Shown piece after piece: positions 55,688 through 63,984 of a stretch of DNA of 64,000 nt. Numbering within the stretch: the first letter of the stretch is position 1; the number at the start of each line of letters is the position of its first letter. Origin of the DNA: Mucilaginibacter terrae (GTDB lineage: Bacteria; Bacteroidota; Bacteroidia; Sphingobacteriales; Sphingobacteriaceae); contig NZ_JAVLVU010000001.1 of the NCBI RefSeq assembly GCF_031951985.1, forward strand, positions 992,001-1,056,000, read 5' to 3'. A model generated the notes under the pieces. The model worked only from the letters and a program-made list of their open reading frames with translations. It made no database searches and was not told where the DNA came from. Both the position numbers and the translations under genes were made by a program.

Positions 55688-56002
55688 ATTTGTGAACTGA
55701 TTTTTTCATTAATCTTTAATATTAGCTTAAAAGGATATTATATTTCCATATATGAAAATTTGCAAACTTGCGCAATTATTAAACTTTAACAATAAGGCAT
55801 TGTTATGCAAATATTACCCCAATATGTGCAATATATTATTTCGTAATTCCCCAACTATGGGGAAATAATTCAACATCATTAACTATTAGGCACTTATACA
55901 GTCGTTTTTGGTATCAAAATAATACATTTTAATTGTTGGCATATGCTTTGAACATTTAACTATAAATACACCCTTTCCCCTGATGGTGTTTAAACGAGTT
56001 TT
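55688..56002. other. AT-rich gap upstream of the XRE gene
   Basis: About 315 bases. It holds a possible 38-codon ORF (55752-55868, MKICKLAQLL...) with no recognisable features, and a small hairpin TTCCCCA/TGGGGAA (55847-55864). The stretch CATATGCTTTGAAC near 55940 is a loose match to a promoter box. Nothing else is supported. Confidence 0.35.
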
Positions 56003-56371
56003 ATGAGCCCAATAATTAACAACAAAGCGGTAAATTCAGTTGGAAACAACATCCGCACCCTACGTCATCAACGTGGCTGGAGCCAGGAAGACGTAGCCAA
56101 CCGATTAGGTATATCAATACCAGCCTTCTCAAAAATTGAAACCGGTATTACCGATGTAAATCTTTCGCGCCTTGAGCAAATTGCTAACATTTATGAAATT
56201 AGTGTTGTACAACTTTTAGGTTTAGGTTTAACTGAAACCGAAAAGCAGTACTCGAGCATGACTGCCGCTCAGAAAAAACTTACAGACCGTGAAGCAGAAA
56301 TTGCCGACCTGCAGCGCAAAGTGATTGAATTGTACGAAGAATTGCACAATAAAAAATCATTCGCTGTATAA
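56003..56371 (+). CDS. XRE-family transcriptional regulator
   Basis: 122 residues. The N-terminal Cro/C1-type helix-turn-helix (about 15-70) reads IRTLRHQRGWSQEDVANRL, ISIPAFSKIETGITDVNLSR and LEQIANIYEISVVQLLGLG. A coiled coil follows (AAQKKLTDREAEIADLQRKV) and probably mediates dimers. Such small regulators often control their own and nearby genes. It starts the accessory block that also holds the TPR sensor and small exported proteins. Confidence 0.9.
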   Translation: MSPIINNKAVNSVGNNIRTLRHQRGWSQEDVANRLGISIPAFSKIETGITDVNLSRLEQIANIYEISVVQLLGLGLTETEKQYSSMTAAQKKLTDREAEIADLQRKVIELYEELHNKKSFAV

Positions 56372-56575
56372 TTAGGTGTGCGTTAATACTTACACTATTT
56401 AAATTTTGTAAGTATCTATGACAACATATTAATTCCATTACCGTATAAGTTGATTAAACGTGAGTTAAATACGTTTACTTAAAATCAATTAATACGGTAT
56501 TTTTATTTTTATTCATTCTAAACACGTTTTTGGAGTAATAATTGCAAGATAGCATTTGACTAACACACAAATCCT

Positions 56576-56875
56576 ATGACTAATTATTTGTTGTCCACAT
56601 CTGCAAATCCCAGTCAAAAATTGGGTACCATACATGATCCGGATACAAAGCTTAAGGTATCAGTGATCGACCTTTCGAAATCAGGTTTTGAAGCCAGCAA
56701 AGGTGAGGTTAGTTATTTTGTTACCGATGGCACAACGCAACTTGCTTTTGAAACACAAGGCTATGGGAAGCAGCAAAAAGTAATGGTTTTGCAAATGATA
56801 GCATGGTATTGCTTGTATTTAGGATTACTGGAAGCGCAGATACACAGCACACTACCGTTATTAAACGCAAGTTGA
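56576..56875 (+). CDS. Small protein, probably frameshifted in its second half
   Basis: Reads 99 residues from the ATG at 56576: KLGTIHDPDTKLKVSVIDL, SGFEASKGEVSYFVTDGTTQ and LAFETQG look like real protein. After about 56760 this frame turns into unnatural sequence (KQQKVMVLQMIAWYC). The frame starting at 56761 gives plausible protein (WEAAKSNGFANDSMVLLVF, then RITGSADTQHTTVIKRKL). One indel near 56761 would join them to a product of about 105 residues or more. No family is recognised. It ends 35 bases from the TPR gene, which converges on it. Confidence 0.45.
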   Translation: MTNYLLSTSANPSQKLGTIHDPDTKLKVSVIDLSKSGFEASKGEVSYFVTDGTTQLAFETQGYGKQQKVMVLQMIAWYCLYLGLLEAQIHSTLPLLNAS

Positions 56876-56909
56876 TTATTCAACAAAGATTATTAATTAT
56901 TTCCATTGA

Positions 56910-58352
56910 TTACATTCCTGCACGTTCGGGATTATGCAGCATATCGCTCATATCGATAATCTTGTCGTCAATTTCAGAAACGCATTTAATCATCATTTGA
57001 ATACATTCTTCCTGGCTTACCAAGCCTTCCTGTTCCAAATTCATCAGCCCTTTTAACGTTGCAATTGGTCCGCGTACCTGATGCGATAAATGGGATGAAT
57101 AATCTGACAGTTTCCGGTTTTTAAGTTGAAGATCTTTGGTACGCTCATCTATAATCTCTTCGAGATGATGATTTATACGGTCGAGATTATCTTTTTGGAT
57201 TGAAATTTCGGCGTTAAGTTCTGTAAGCTTTTTGTTAGTTTCTGCCTTACGTTTAACATTGCTTGTTAATAATACAATTACCACAATAAGTAAAGCGGCC
57301 AATACAATAGTACCAATTGCAACACTACGCTCATATTTCTGCCTGTCGGTTATACGCTCATTTTCACGCCTCAACTGTTCCTGCCTGTATTTAGCCTGAA
57401 ATAGTGTTAATGCTGCAGAATTTCGGGAACTATATTCAATACTATCCTGCTTGTATATGGCCTGCAAATGAGTCAATGCGCTTTCATAATTCTTTTGCTT
57501 AAATTCCAACAGGTACGAGTTAGTTTCAAAATTTTTGAGCAGTTTTTGACTTTTACTTGAAACAGCATAGGCCTTTCCTTCCTGAAGGCATTGACGCGCC
57601 TTGCTATAATCACCTTCAGCTATGTAAATTTCCCCTAAGGAGAGATTTATTTGCGCCACTGGCGAGTTTAAATCTAAACCCTTAGCAAGTGTGAGCGCGG
57701 CAAACAAATACTCCTTGGCCTTTGCTGTATTACCTATAGACGTATATACTACGCCCAAATTTTGCATGGCAGTAACTTTCAACTCATCTATTCCCAGCTT
57801 TTCACTTATTTTATAGCCTTGCATGTAGTTATTTAAGGCTTTATTATAATTAGCTTGTAACTGGTAAACGTTACCCAAATTCAGATATATTGATGCGAGG
57901 ATGTTTAAATTATCAAGCTTACTTGACTGATAAAGATTACGCGCCTCGTGTAAATATTCAAGGCACTTATCATAATCAACATACTGATATAACGTACTAA
58001 TATTTAAATAAATACGAACTTCACCTACAGTATCTTTTACCTTCTGATAATTTGCTAAAGCTTCAAAATAATTTTCAATGGCTTTTTCGCTGTTACCTAA
58101 GTAATGTTCACCTAAACCTTTTATACGGTAAGCGGCAGCTACACCTCTTGTAAAGTTTATCTTTTTAGCCAACCGCAGGGCCCTGTCGGCATACTTAACT
58201 GTTTGCGTAGGATCAGTGAGTCTTACATCAAAACCCCGTGCAATATCATTTAATACCTCACTTGTATCACGCTTCTCAACCAATAAATTAGCTTTTGCGG
58301 TTGCTGAGCAAATAAGTGTTATTAGTATTAAACAAGTTAAAAGTTTTCTCAT
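56910..58352 (-). CDS. TPR sensor protein with one TM helix and a C-terminal DHp hairpin, no ATPase domain
   Basis: 480 residues. Signal peptide (1-20, LITLICSATAKA), six or more TPRs (about 30-305; clear units are YRIKGLGEHYLGNSEKAIE, YLNLGNVYQLQANYNKAL and NLGVVYTSIGNTAKAKEYL) predicted in the periplasm, a membrane helix (343-365), a cytoplasmic coiled coil (366-415) and a DHp-like hairpin with SHLSHQVRGPIATLKGLM (His424). It stops 56 residues after that His. This is the plan of the common Bacteroidota TPR histidine kinases, except that the HATPase domain is missing. It may be phosphorylated by, or may regulate, a separate kinase. Divergent from two small exported proteins. Confidence 0.87.
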   Translation of the reverse strand: MRKLLTCLILITLICSATAKANLLVEKRDTSEVLNDIARGFDVRLTDPTQTVKYADRALRLAKKINFTRGVAAAYRIKGLGEHYLGNSEKAIENYFEALANYQKVKDTVGEVRIYLNISTLYQYVDYDKCLEYLHEARNLYQSSKLDNLNILASIYLNLGNVYQLQANYNKALNNYMQGYKISEKLGIDELKVTAMQNLGVVYTSIGNTAKAKEYLFAALTLAKGLDLNSPVAQINLSLGEIYIAEGDYSKARQCLQEGKAYAVSSKSQKLLKNFETNSYLLEFKQKNYESALTHLQAIYKQDSIEYSSRNSAALTLFQAKYRQEQLRRENERITDRQKYERSVAIGTIVLAALLIVVIVLLTSNVKRKAETNKKLTELNAEISIQKDNLDRINHHLEEIIDERTKDLQLKNRKLSDYSSHLSHQVRGPIATLKGLMNLEQEGLVSQEECIQMMIKCVSEIDDKIIDMSDMLHNPERAGM

Positions 58353-58443
58353 TTCAGGTATATTACGATAACTCGCACCAAATGTTATAAATATAACAAG
58401 ATTGAATATAATTAATCATGCGAGAAAAAAATTTAATTTTTTT

Positions 58444-58473
58444 TTTGAATGATTAAAAACTTGTTTACATTTG
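58444..58473 (+). promoter_or_regulatory. Promoter of the small exported protein pair
   Basis: A complete Bacteroidota promoter: -33 TTTG (58444-58447), an 18-base spacer and -7 TACATTTG (58466-58473), about 48 bases before the first start codon. This is the best promoter match seen in the window. Confidence 0.65.
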
Positions 58474-58521
58474 CAGTGTTACTTTATATAAGCAACATAA
58501 ATAACTACAAAACAAAATATT

Positions 58522-58716
58522 ATGAAAAAGATTTTATTGATCGCAGCATTATTCGTTTCTACCGGAATTATCTCTTCTTGCACTAAAGAAAAAGAAGTAG
58601 CACCAACCAGCGTAGCTAAAAAAGTAGCCGATACCGGAGACGATGAGGAGATTGGTGGTGGTGGTTTAGGTACTGGCGACGGTGGTGTTGAGCGTCCTCC
58701 TGTAAAAAAACCATAA
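58522..58716 (+). CDS. Small lipoprotein with LGTGDGG motif
   Basis: 64 residues. MKKILLIAALFVSTGIISSC is a lipoprotein signal peptide (lipobox IISSC, Cys20), leaving a mature part of about 45 residues: a charged/Val/Ala stretch (KEKEVAPTSVAKKVADTG), an acidic step DDEE, a Gly run, the motif LGTGDGGVE and a basic proline-rich end (RPPVKKP). No family is known to me. The second small gene 44 bases downstream carries a related motif, which supports both as real. It has its own strong promoter, divergent from the TPR sensor gene. Confidence 0.7.
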   Translation: MKKILLIAALFVSTGIISSCTKEKEVAPTSVAKKVADTGDDEEIGGGGLGTGDGGVERPPVKKP

Positions 58717-58760
58717 TCAGGTTTAAATCAACTTTTTCAACTTATAATTTTACTTAAAAC

Positions 58761-58967
58761 ATGAAACGGCTATTTATTCTAAGCGCTTTGGTGGGAACCC
58801 TGGGGATTAACATCGCTTCGGCCAAATCAATAAACCATGCTAAACCAACGGCTGGGGCAAATACAACAGTTGCAGCCTTAAAGTTAGCCGAAGCCAAAGC
58901 GGCATTGAGTAAAACCAATACGAAAAAATTCAAAGGCACTTTAGGCTCGGCCGATGGCGGTATTTAA
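58761..58967 (+). CDS. Small exported protein with LGSADGG motif
   Basis: 68 residues. Signal peptide MKRLFILSALVGTLGINIAS with cleavage near ASAK, then an Ala/Lys/Thr-rich low-complexity middle (AALKLAEAKAALSKTNTKK) and the end FKGTLGSADGGI. The C-terminal LGSADGG(I) parallels LGTGDGG(V) in the gene 44 bases upstream, and the two are probably cotranscribed. No cysteine occurs, so it is not a lipoprotein. Function unknown. Confidence 0.65.
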   Translation: MKRLFILSALVGTLGINIASAKSINHAKPTAGANTTVAALKLAEAKAALSKTNTKKFKGTLGSADGGI

Positions 58968-59277
58968 TTTGCTTAATAGAATTTATGTTTCATTATAATT
59001 AGAGTAAATGAGTTGAGGTAAACTTGGTATTTACACTTGATATAGTTCTTTTAAAGTTAAACGTTGTTTAACTATTGTGCAACAAATGTTTATAAATTCT
59101 TATTATTACATTTATTGTAAATATTAAGCTATTGTTACGGAGTATGCAAATACCTCCTGCTTAAACACATAAGCTATATTTCAGCTAATTTAAACAGACA
59201 TACTAACGGTTGCAATGTTAACTTTGCCTGTTAATAAATCATATATTTGCCTCGTTATTTAAAAATGAGACCAGTAT
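58968..59277. other. Gap with candidate promoter for the M20 dipeptidase gene
   Basis: 310 AT-rich bases. TTTG (59223-59226) and TATATTTG (59242-59249) lie 15 bases apart, shorter than the usual spacer, about 28 bases before the dipeptidase start. No ORF or RNA gene is convincing. Confidence 0.4.
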
Positions 59278-60648
59278 ATGCAAGTTATAAGACAGTATAT
59301 TGATAACAATAAGCAGCGTTTGCTCGATGAGCTTTTTGATTTGCTACGTTTTCCGTCGGTTAGTGCCGACCCGAAATACAAGGCAGATGTTTTAAAAACG
59401 GCTGACTATACAGCAACCAAACTGCGCGAAGCAGGTGCCGATAATGTGGAAGTTTGTCAAACTGCGGGCTACCCCATTGTTTACGGCGAAAAAATTATTG
59501 ATAGTTCAAAGCCTACGGTTTTGGTTTACGGACATTATGATGTTCAACCACCAGATCCGCTTGAATTATGGGAAACACCACCGTTTGAACCAACCGTTCG
59601 CGATGGTAAAATATATGCCCGTGGAGCTTGTGACGATAAAGGCCAATTTTACATGCACGTAAAGGCTTTTGAACTCATGATGCAAACCAACACCCTGCCC
59701 TGCAACATCAAGTTTATGATTGAGGGCGAGGAAGAAGTTGGCTCGAACAACCTGGGCATATTTGTTAAAGAAAATAAGGAGCGGTTAAAGGCCGATGTAG
59801 TGCTGATTTCAGATACATCGATGCTAAGTATGGAAACCCCTTCGCTGGAGACTGGCCTTCGCGGCCTTTCGTACCTCGAAGTTGAAGTAACCGGACCTAA
59901 CCGCGATTTGCATTCGGGTGTTTATGGCGGCGCAGTAGCAAACCCTGCTACTATACTGGCCAAAATAATAGCCTCGTTGCATGATGAAAATAATCATATT
60001 ACCATCCCGGGGTTTTATGATGACGTTATGGAGTTGACCGACGCCGAAAAAGAGGCACTAAATTCAGCTCCATATAACGAAGAAGAATACAAAAAAGACC
60101 TGGGCATTGCCGAAGTATGGGGCGAAAAAGGTTACAGCACTTTCGAGCGTACCGGCACACGCCCTACATTAGAGGTTAATGGAATTTGGAGCGGCTACAT
60201 AGGCGAGGGCGCCAAAACCGTTTTGCCATCAAAGGCCAACGCCAAAATATCAATGAGGTTGGTACCTAACCAAGGTTCGGATAAAATCACCCAACTGTTT
60301 ACCGAACATTTTACCCGTATTGCACCATCCTACGTAAAAGTAAAGGTTACCCCTCATCATGGTGGCGAACCTGTAGTAACTCCTACCGATAGCGTGGCTT
60401 ACCAAGCAGCACAAAAAGCTATTACCGAAGCCTTCGGTATAGAGCCTATTCCAACCCGCGGCGGCGGCAGTATACCAATCGTAGCTTTGTTTGAAGCCGA
60501 ACTGGGTATAAAAACCGTACTTATGGGCTTTGGCCTCGATAGCGATGCACTGCATTCTCCAAACGAAAAATACGACATATACAACTACTACAAGGGTATT
60601 GAAACAATTCCTCTGTTTTATAAGCATTTTGCTCATTTGAGTGAATAA
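59278..60648 (+). CDS. M20-family dipeptidase
   Basis: Zinc-dependent dipeptidase of the ArgE/DapE/CPG2 superfamily, 456 residues, no signal peptide, so cytoplasmic. Metal ligands are visible: H86 in VYGHYDVQPPDPLELW, D in ARGACDDKGQFYMH, the EE pair in MIEGEEEVGS, and the final His in DALHSPNEK. The dimerisation (lid) domain carries DLHSGVYGGAVANPATILA and TRPTLEVNGIWSGYIGEG. Likely splits small peptides, possibly with broad specificity. Single gene with its own terminator. Confidence 0.92.
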   Translation: MQVIRQYIDNNKQRLLDELFDLLRFPSVSADPKYKADVLKTADYTATKLREAGADNVEVCQTAGYPIVYGEKIIDSSKPTVLVYGHYDVQPPDPLELWETPPFEPTVRDGKIYARGACDDKGQFYMHVKAFELMMQTNTLPCNIKFMIEGEEEVGSNNLGIFVKENKERLKADVVLISDTSMLSMETPSLETGLRGLSYLEVEVTGPNRDLHSGVYGGAVANPATILAKIIASLHDENNHITIPGFYDDVMELTDAEKEALNSAPYNEEEYKKDLGIAEVWGEKGYSTFERTGTRPTLEVNGIWSGYIGEGAKTVLPSKANAKISMRLVPNQGSDKITQLFTEHFTRIAPSYVKVKVTPHHGGEPVVTPTDSVAYQAAQKAITEAFGIEPIPTRGGGSIPIVALFEAELGIKTVLMGFGLDSDALHSPNEKYDIYNYYKGIETIPLFYKHFAHLSE

Positions 60649-60670
60649 GTAAATATCAGTGTATATTCAT

Positions 60671-60709
60671 AACAAACAAGCCGTTCATTTTTTGAACGGC
60701 TTGTTTGTT
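60671..60709 (+). terminator. Terminator after the dipeptidase gene
   Basis: AACAAACAAGCCGTTCA (60671-60687) and TGAACGGCTTGTTTGTT (60693-60709) pair perfectly over 17 bases around TTTTT, followed by more T. Confidence 0.85.
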
Positions 60710-60750
60710 TTAATGGCTTTCCTGAAATTTCCTTGTAAATTGCTGCCCTT

Positions 60751-62100
60751 ATGATGCAATGGGAAAAACTTATTTCAGCCAAACGCTGGGGTGTTGAAAA
60801 TAATGACATAGGGGATACCGATAAAGCCCGGTCTCAGTTTCAACGAGATTATGACCGCCTGATATTTTCATCGCCTTTTCGCCGTTTGCAAAATAAAACG
60901 CAGGTTTTTCCGCTTCCGGGAAGTGTGTTTGTGCATAACCGCCTTACCCATAGCTTAGAGGTAGCCAGCGTTGGTCGTTCATTAGGTTCAATTTTTTATA
61001 ACAATTTTAAAAAGCAGGAACCCGATTTAGATAATCGTTTGCCGCTCATAAGCGAGGTTGGCAATATGGTTGCAGCTGCATGTTTAGCACATGATATGGG
61101 CAACCCGGCATTTGGCCACTCGGGCGAATCGGCCTTGTCAAGATATTTTACCGATGGTGATGGCAATGCCTACCGCTCACAGCTCAGCGATGAGCAATGG
61201 CACGATTTTACGCATTTTGAAGGTAACGCCAATGCGCTACGCATACTCACCCATCCATTCAGCGGTAAAGGCAACGGAGCTTTTGCACTTACTTATACCA
61301 CTTTAGCGTCCATAGTAAAATACCCGTGCGATGCTATTGCCGGGCATATTAAAGGCAATATCCATCAAAAAAAATATGGATTTTTCCAATCAGAGCAGGC
61401 AACATTTCAAAATATTGCCAACGAATTGGGAATGATAAAAGTTCATGATCATCCTCTCATTTATAAGCGCCATCCGCTGGTTTACCTGGTTGAGGCGGCC
61501 GATGATATTTGCTACAATATCATAGATCTGGAGGATGCCCACCGACTTAAAATACTTTCATACGATAAGATATATGAGCTTTTGATGCCGCTTTGCAACA
61601 GCAGCCGCATGGCAACATGGCTTGAGCAGGAGTTTGAAGACGAAGATGCCAAAGTGAGTATTATGCGCGCCAAGGCTATCAATAACCTCATTACCACGTG
61701 TTCGCAAATATTCATAGATAATCAGGCCAATATTCTGAGCGGTACATTTAATCACGGACTTACCGATGCACTTCCCGAACCATTTGCTACCCCGTGGAGA
61801 GCCATCAGCAAAATATCAGTTGAGAAAATTTACAATTACCAATCAGTTGTGCAAATTGAAGTGGCAGGTTATAAAGTAATGGGTGGTTTATTGGAAGAGT
61901 TTATCCCCGCGGTTATACACAACAATACCCACTACCATCAAAAACTGGTAAAACTAATCCCCAAACAATTCATCAGTAAAAACACCGATCTATATTCGAA
62001 GATCCAAAGTGTACTGGACTTTGTTTCGGGCATGACTGATTTATATGCTGTAGAATTATATAGAAATATCAAGGGTATATCTTTTCCGGCTATACATTAA
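60751..62100 (+). CDS. dgt: Deoxyguanosinetriphosphate triphosphohydrolase (dGTPase)
   Basis: HD-domain enzyme that hydrolyses dGTP to deoxyguanosine and triphosphate, helping to set dNTP pools. 449 residues. FRRLQNKTQVFPLPGSVFVH precedes RLTHSLEVASVGRSLG (H67), and the HD pair is in CLAHDMGNPAFGHSGE (H114-D115); VEAADDICYNIIDLEDA supplies the final Asp ligand. Start ATG-ATG at 60751/60754; either may be used. Single gene, convergent with the anti-sigma-protease gene. Confidence 0.93.
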   Translation: MMQWEKLISAKRWGVENNDIGDTDKARSQFQRDYDRLIFSSPFRRLQNKTQVFPLPGSVFVHNRLTHSLEVASVGRSLGSIFYNNFKKQEPDLDNRLPLISEVGNMVAAACLAHDMGNPAFGHSGESALSRYFTDGDGNAYRSQLSDEQWHDFTHFEGNANALRILTHPFSGKGNGAFALTYTTLASIVKYPCDAIAGHIKGNIHQKKYGFFQSEQATFQNIANELGMIKVHDHPLIYKRHPLVYLVEAADDICYNIIDLEDAHRLKILSYDKIYELLMPLCNSSRMATWLEQEFEDEDAKVSIMRAKAINNLITTCSQIFIDNQANILSGTFNHGLTDALPEPFATPWRAISKISVEKIYNYQSVVQIEVAGYKVMGGLLEEFIPAVIHNNTHYHQKLVKLIPKQFISKNTDLYSKIQSVLDFVSGMTDLYAVELYRNIKGISFPAIH

Positions 62101-62117
62101 TCCTAACCTAAATAAAA

Positions 62118-62143
62118 AAAGCCTCTCCAAACGGAAAGGCTTT
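62118..62143 (-). terminator. Terminator for the sigma/protease operon
   Basis: AAAGCCTCTCC (62118-62128) pairs with GGAAAGGCTTT (62133-62143) with one internal mismatch around AAAC. On the minus strand a run of seven T follows, so it mainly ends the minus-strand operon. Confidence 0.8.
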
Positions 62144-62166
62144 CAAATATCAGGAAGTAATTAGTA

Positions 62167-63279
62167 TCAATTATAAACTTTAACCATAAATACATAGTTC
62201 TTCAGCTTTTCAATTTGCTGGGTGCGGCTAAGGTTAGCCAATGTATTTTTGTTACCTTTTAACGATATTACATTTTGCGTTGAATCGGTAGATACATTAC
62301 GGGCAGCTTTAAATATGTAAGATGATCTTACGGCAAATGCAGCGCTCTCCGTTTTAGTTTGTTTACCGCTAATAATACCAATCACATTGCCTTTAGCATC
62401 AAGTAACGGGCCGCCACTAATACCCTCATAAACCGGTACCGATACCTGGTAGGCCGATGTATCGCCACCTAAACCGGTTGCCGAACTGATGTACCCTTTA
62501 GCATAATAAAAATCGTCGCGTGGGTAGCCTAAGGTGATAATATCTTCGCCCACATCCGTTTTGCTACGTTTAAAGCTGTATGGCAGTTTCCCTAAACCGC
62601 CAAATTCCTTATCATCAATTTTTATAATGGCTAAATCATGCACAGGCTCGGTATAAACCAACTTGGCATGGTACGACTCTCCTACTGCATTTTGCACATA
62701 CAATGAATCTGCATTTTTCACCACATGGAAAGCTGTTACAATATAACCACTCTGTGTTAACGCAAAGCCCGACCCGCCAAACGTGCCCGGATTAGTTACT
62801 CTATGGCCTGGTTTAAGCGTATTTAACAACGCCTGGTTAGTACGCTGCGCATTAGCTACCGAACGTTCAACCCTGTCAATTTTACGGCTTAGGGCAGTAT
62901 AATTTGTGGAAACAACAGTTTTATTAAAGCTACCGGTAAAATACAAAGTGCTTAAAACAGCAAACACAGCAATTGATGCTGCTACCGATATTTTAGAATG
63001 ATGGTTACGCCACATACGCACAACCCAGGCTGGGTGTACAGTAAGTTCATCAACCAGCGTATGCACGTCAATTTCCTGGTGAATAGCGTTCAGACGCTTC
63101 TCCAGTTCAACACGTTCACCGTATTGTTTTATTAAACCGGTAAAGTGGGCATGGTCGGTAATACGGCTGTCAATAGCAGCATTTTCGCGGCGCAACGCTT
63201 CAAAACGCTCTCTTTCCTCTTCGGTTAGTTCACCGTTAAGGTAGCGTTCTATCAATTCCGTTAGTTGTAACTCACTCAT
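62167..63279 (-). CDS. Anti-sigma-like membrane protein with trypsin-like serine protease domain
   Basis: 370 residues. The cytoplasmic N-terminus (SELQLTELIERYLNGELTEE, then ERFEALRRENAAIDSRI) has the helical pattern of Bacteroidota anti-sigma factors, without zinc ligands. A membrane helix follows (about 97-115, VAASIAVFAVLSTLYF), then a coiled linker (RKIDRVERSVANAQRTNQA) and a periplasmic trypsin-like domain with H185 (TAFHVVKN), D215 (VHDLAIIKID) and S288 (GISGGPLL), as in HtrA proteases. No PDZ domain is present. I start at the ATG at 63279, 14 bases after the sigma gene stop. It probably holds the sigma factor and links its release to protease activity; that is inference. Confidence 0.88.
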   Translation of the reverse strand: MSELQLTELIERYLNGELTEEERERFEALRRENAAIDSRITDHAHFTGLIKQYGERVELEKRLNAIHQEIDVHTLVDELTVHPAWVVRMWRNHHSKISVAASIAVFAVLSTLYFTGSFNKTVVSTNYTALSRKIDRVERSVANAQRTNQALLNTLKPGHRVTNPGTFGGSGFALTQSGYIVTAFHVVKNADSLYVQNAVGESYHAKLVYTEPVHDLAIIKIDDKEFGGLGKLPYSFKRSKTDVGEDIITLGYPRDDFYYAKGYISSATGLGGDTSAYQVSVPVYEGISGGPLLDAKGNVIGIISGKQTKTESAAFAVRSSYIFKAARNVSTDSTQNVISLKGNKNTLANLSRTQQIEKLKNYVFMVKVYN

Positions 63280-63293
63280 CGTTATGCTCTTTC

Positions 63294-63863
63294 TTAATTT
63301 TGCTGAAAAAATAGCTTTTTCAGTCTTTGCAAACACTTGTACTTTTGAGTTTTGGCATTATCGGCGTTGGTGTAACCAAAGCGCTCGCAAATGTCCTGCA
63401 TGCTCATATTATTAATGTAATAATCTTCAATAATTGTTTTACAGGGTTCGCCCAGTAAATTTAATGCGCCTTCCATTTTTTTAAACTGCAAATCGCGTTC
63501 CGAGTGTGTGTCGGTATCGTCTTCTGCCGGCAGGTATTCTTCAAAATCTTTTATGTCTCCACCGTAACGGCTCATTTGGCTTAACCTTTTAAGCCATAGC
63601 TTACGGCATACCGAGTATAAAAAAGTTTTGAGCTTACTGCTTAGTTCAAAATTTCCGCTTTTTACTTTATTATAAAGAACAATGATGGCTTCCTGGTATA
63701 TATCCTTAGCATCATCGGCATTACCGTTGTTGTTAATGATCAATTGCAGCACCATCGGAAAATAAGCCACATACACACGTTTTAATATGTTTTCGGAATT
63801 GTTTAGTATCCCGAATACTACCTCGCTATCTGTTGGGGCCGAATTATTCAATGCTTTACTCAC
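63294..63863 (-). CDS. ECF-type RNA polymerase sigma factor
   Basis: 189 residues. Region 2 (about 28-95: YFPMVLQLI, NADDAKDIYQEAIIVLYNK, LKTFLYSVCRKLWL) binds core polymerase and the -10 element; region 4 (about 130-180: LNLLGEPCKTIIEDYYINNM, DICERFGYTNADNAKTQKY) binds the -35 element. Starts with GTG at 63863. First gene of an operon with the anti-sigma-protease. An inverted repeat in the upstream region may serve regulation. The signal sensed is unknown. Confidence 0.9.
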   Translation of the reverse strand: MSKALNNSAPTDSEVVFGILNNSENILKRVYVAYFPMVLQLIINNNGNADDAKDIYQEAIIVLYNKVKSGNFELSSKLKTFLYSVCRKLWLKRLSQMSRYGGDIKDFEEYLPAEDDTDTHSERDLQFKKMEGALNLLGEPCKTIIEDYYINNMSMQDICERFGYTNADNAKTQKYKCLQRLKKLFFQQN

Positions 63864-63884
63864 TTGTTAATACAATATTTGCGA

Positions 63885-63984
63885 AAATGTAACCCATCCT
63901 CGACATAAAAAAATTTTTATTAAATAGATCAACCGTATAATTTACACCTGCATGGTTATGTATTTATTTGCAAAGGTTACATTT
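63885..63984. repeat. Inverted repeat TGTAACC upstream of the sigma gene
   Basis: AAATGTAACC (63885-63894) and its complement GGTTACATTT (63975-63984) face each other 80 bases apart. The near copy lies 21 bases before the sigma start. TGTAAC resembles ECF-type -35 elements, so autoregulation or a divergent promoter is possible; no matching -10 was identified. Confidence 0.45.
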
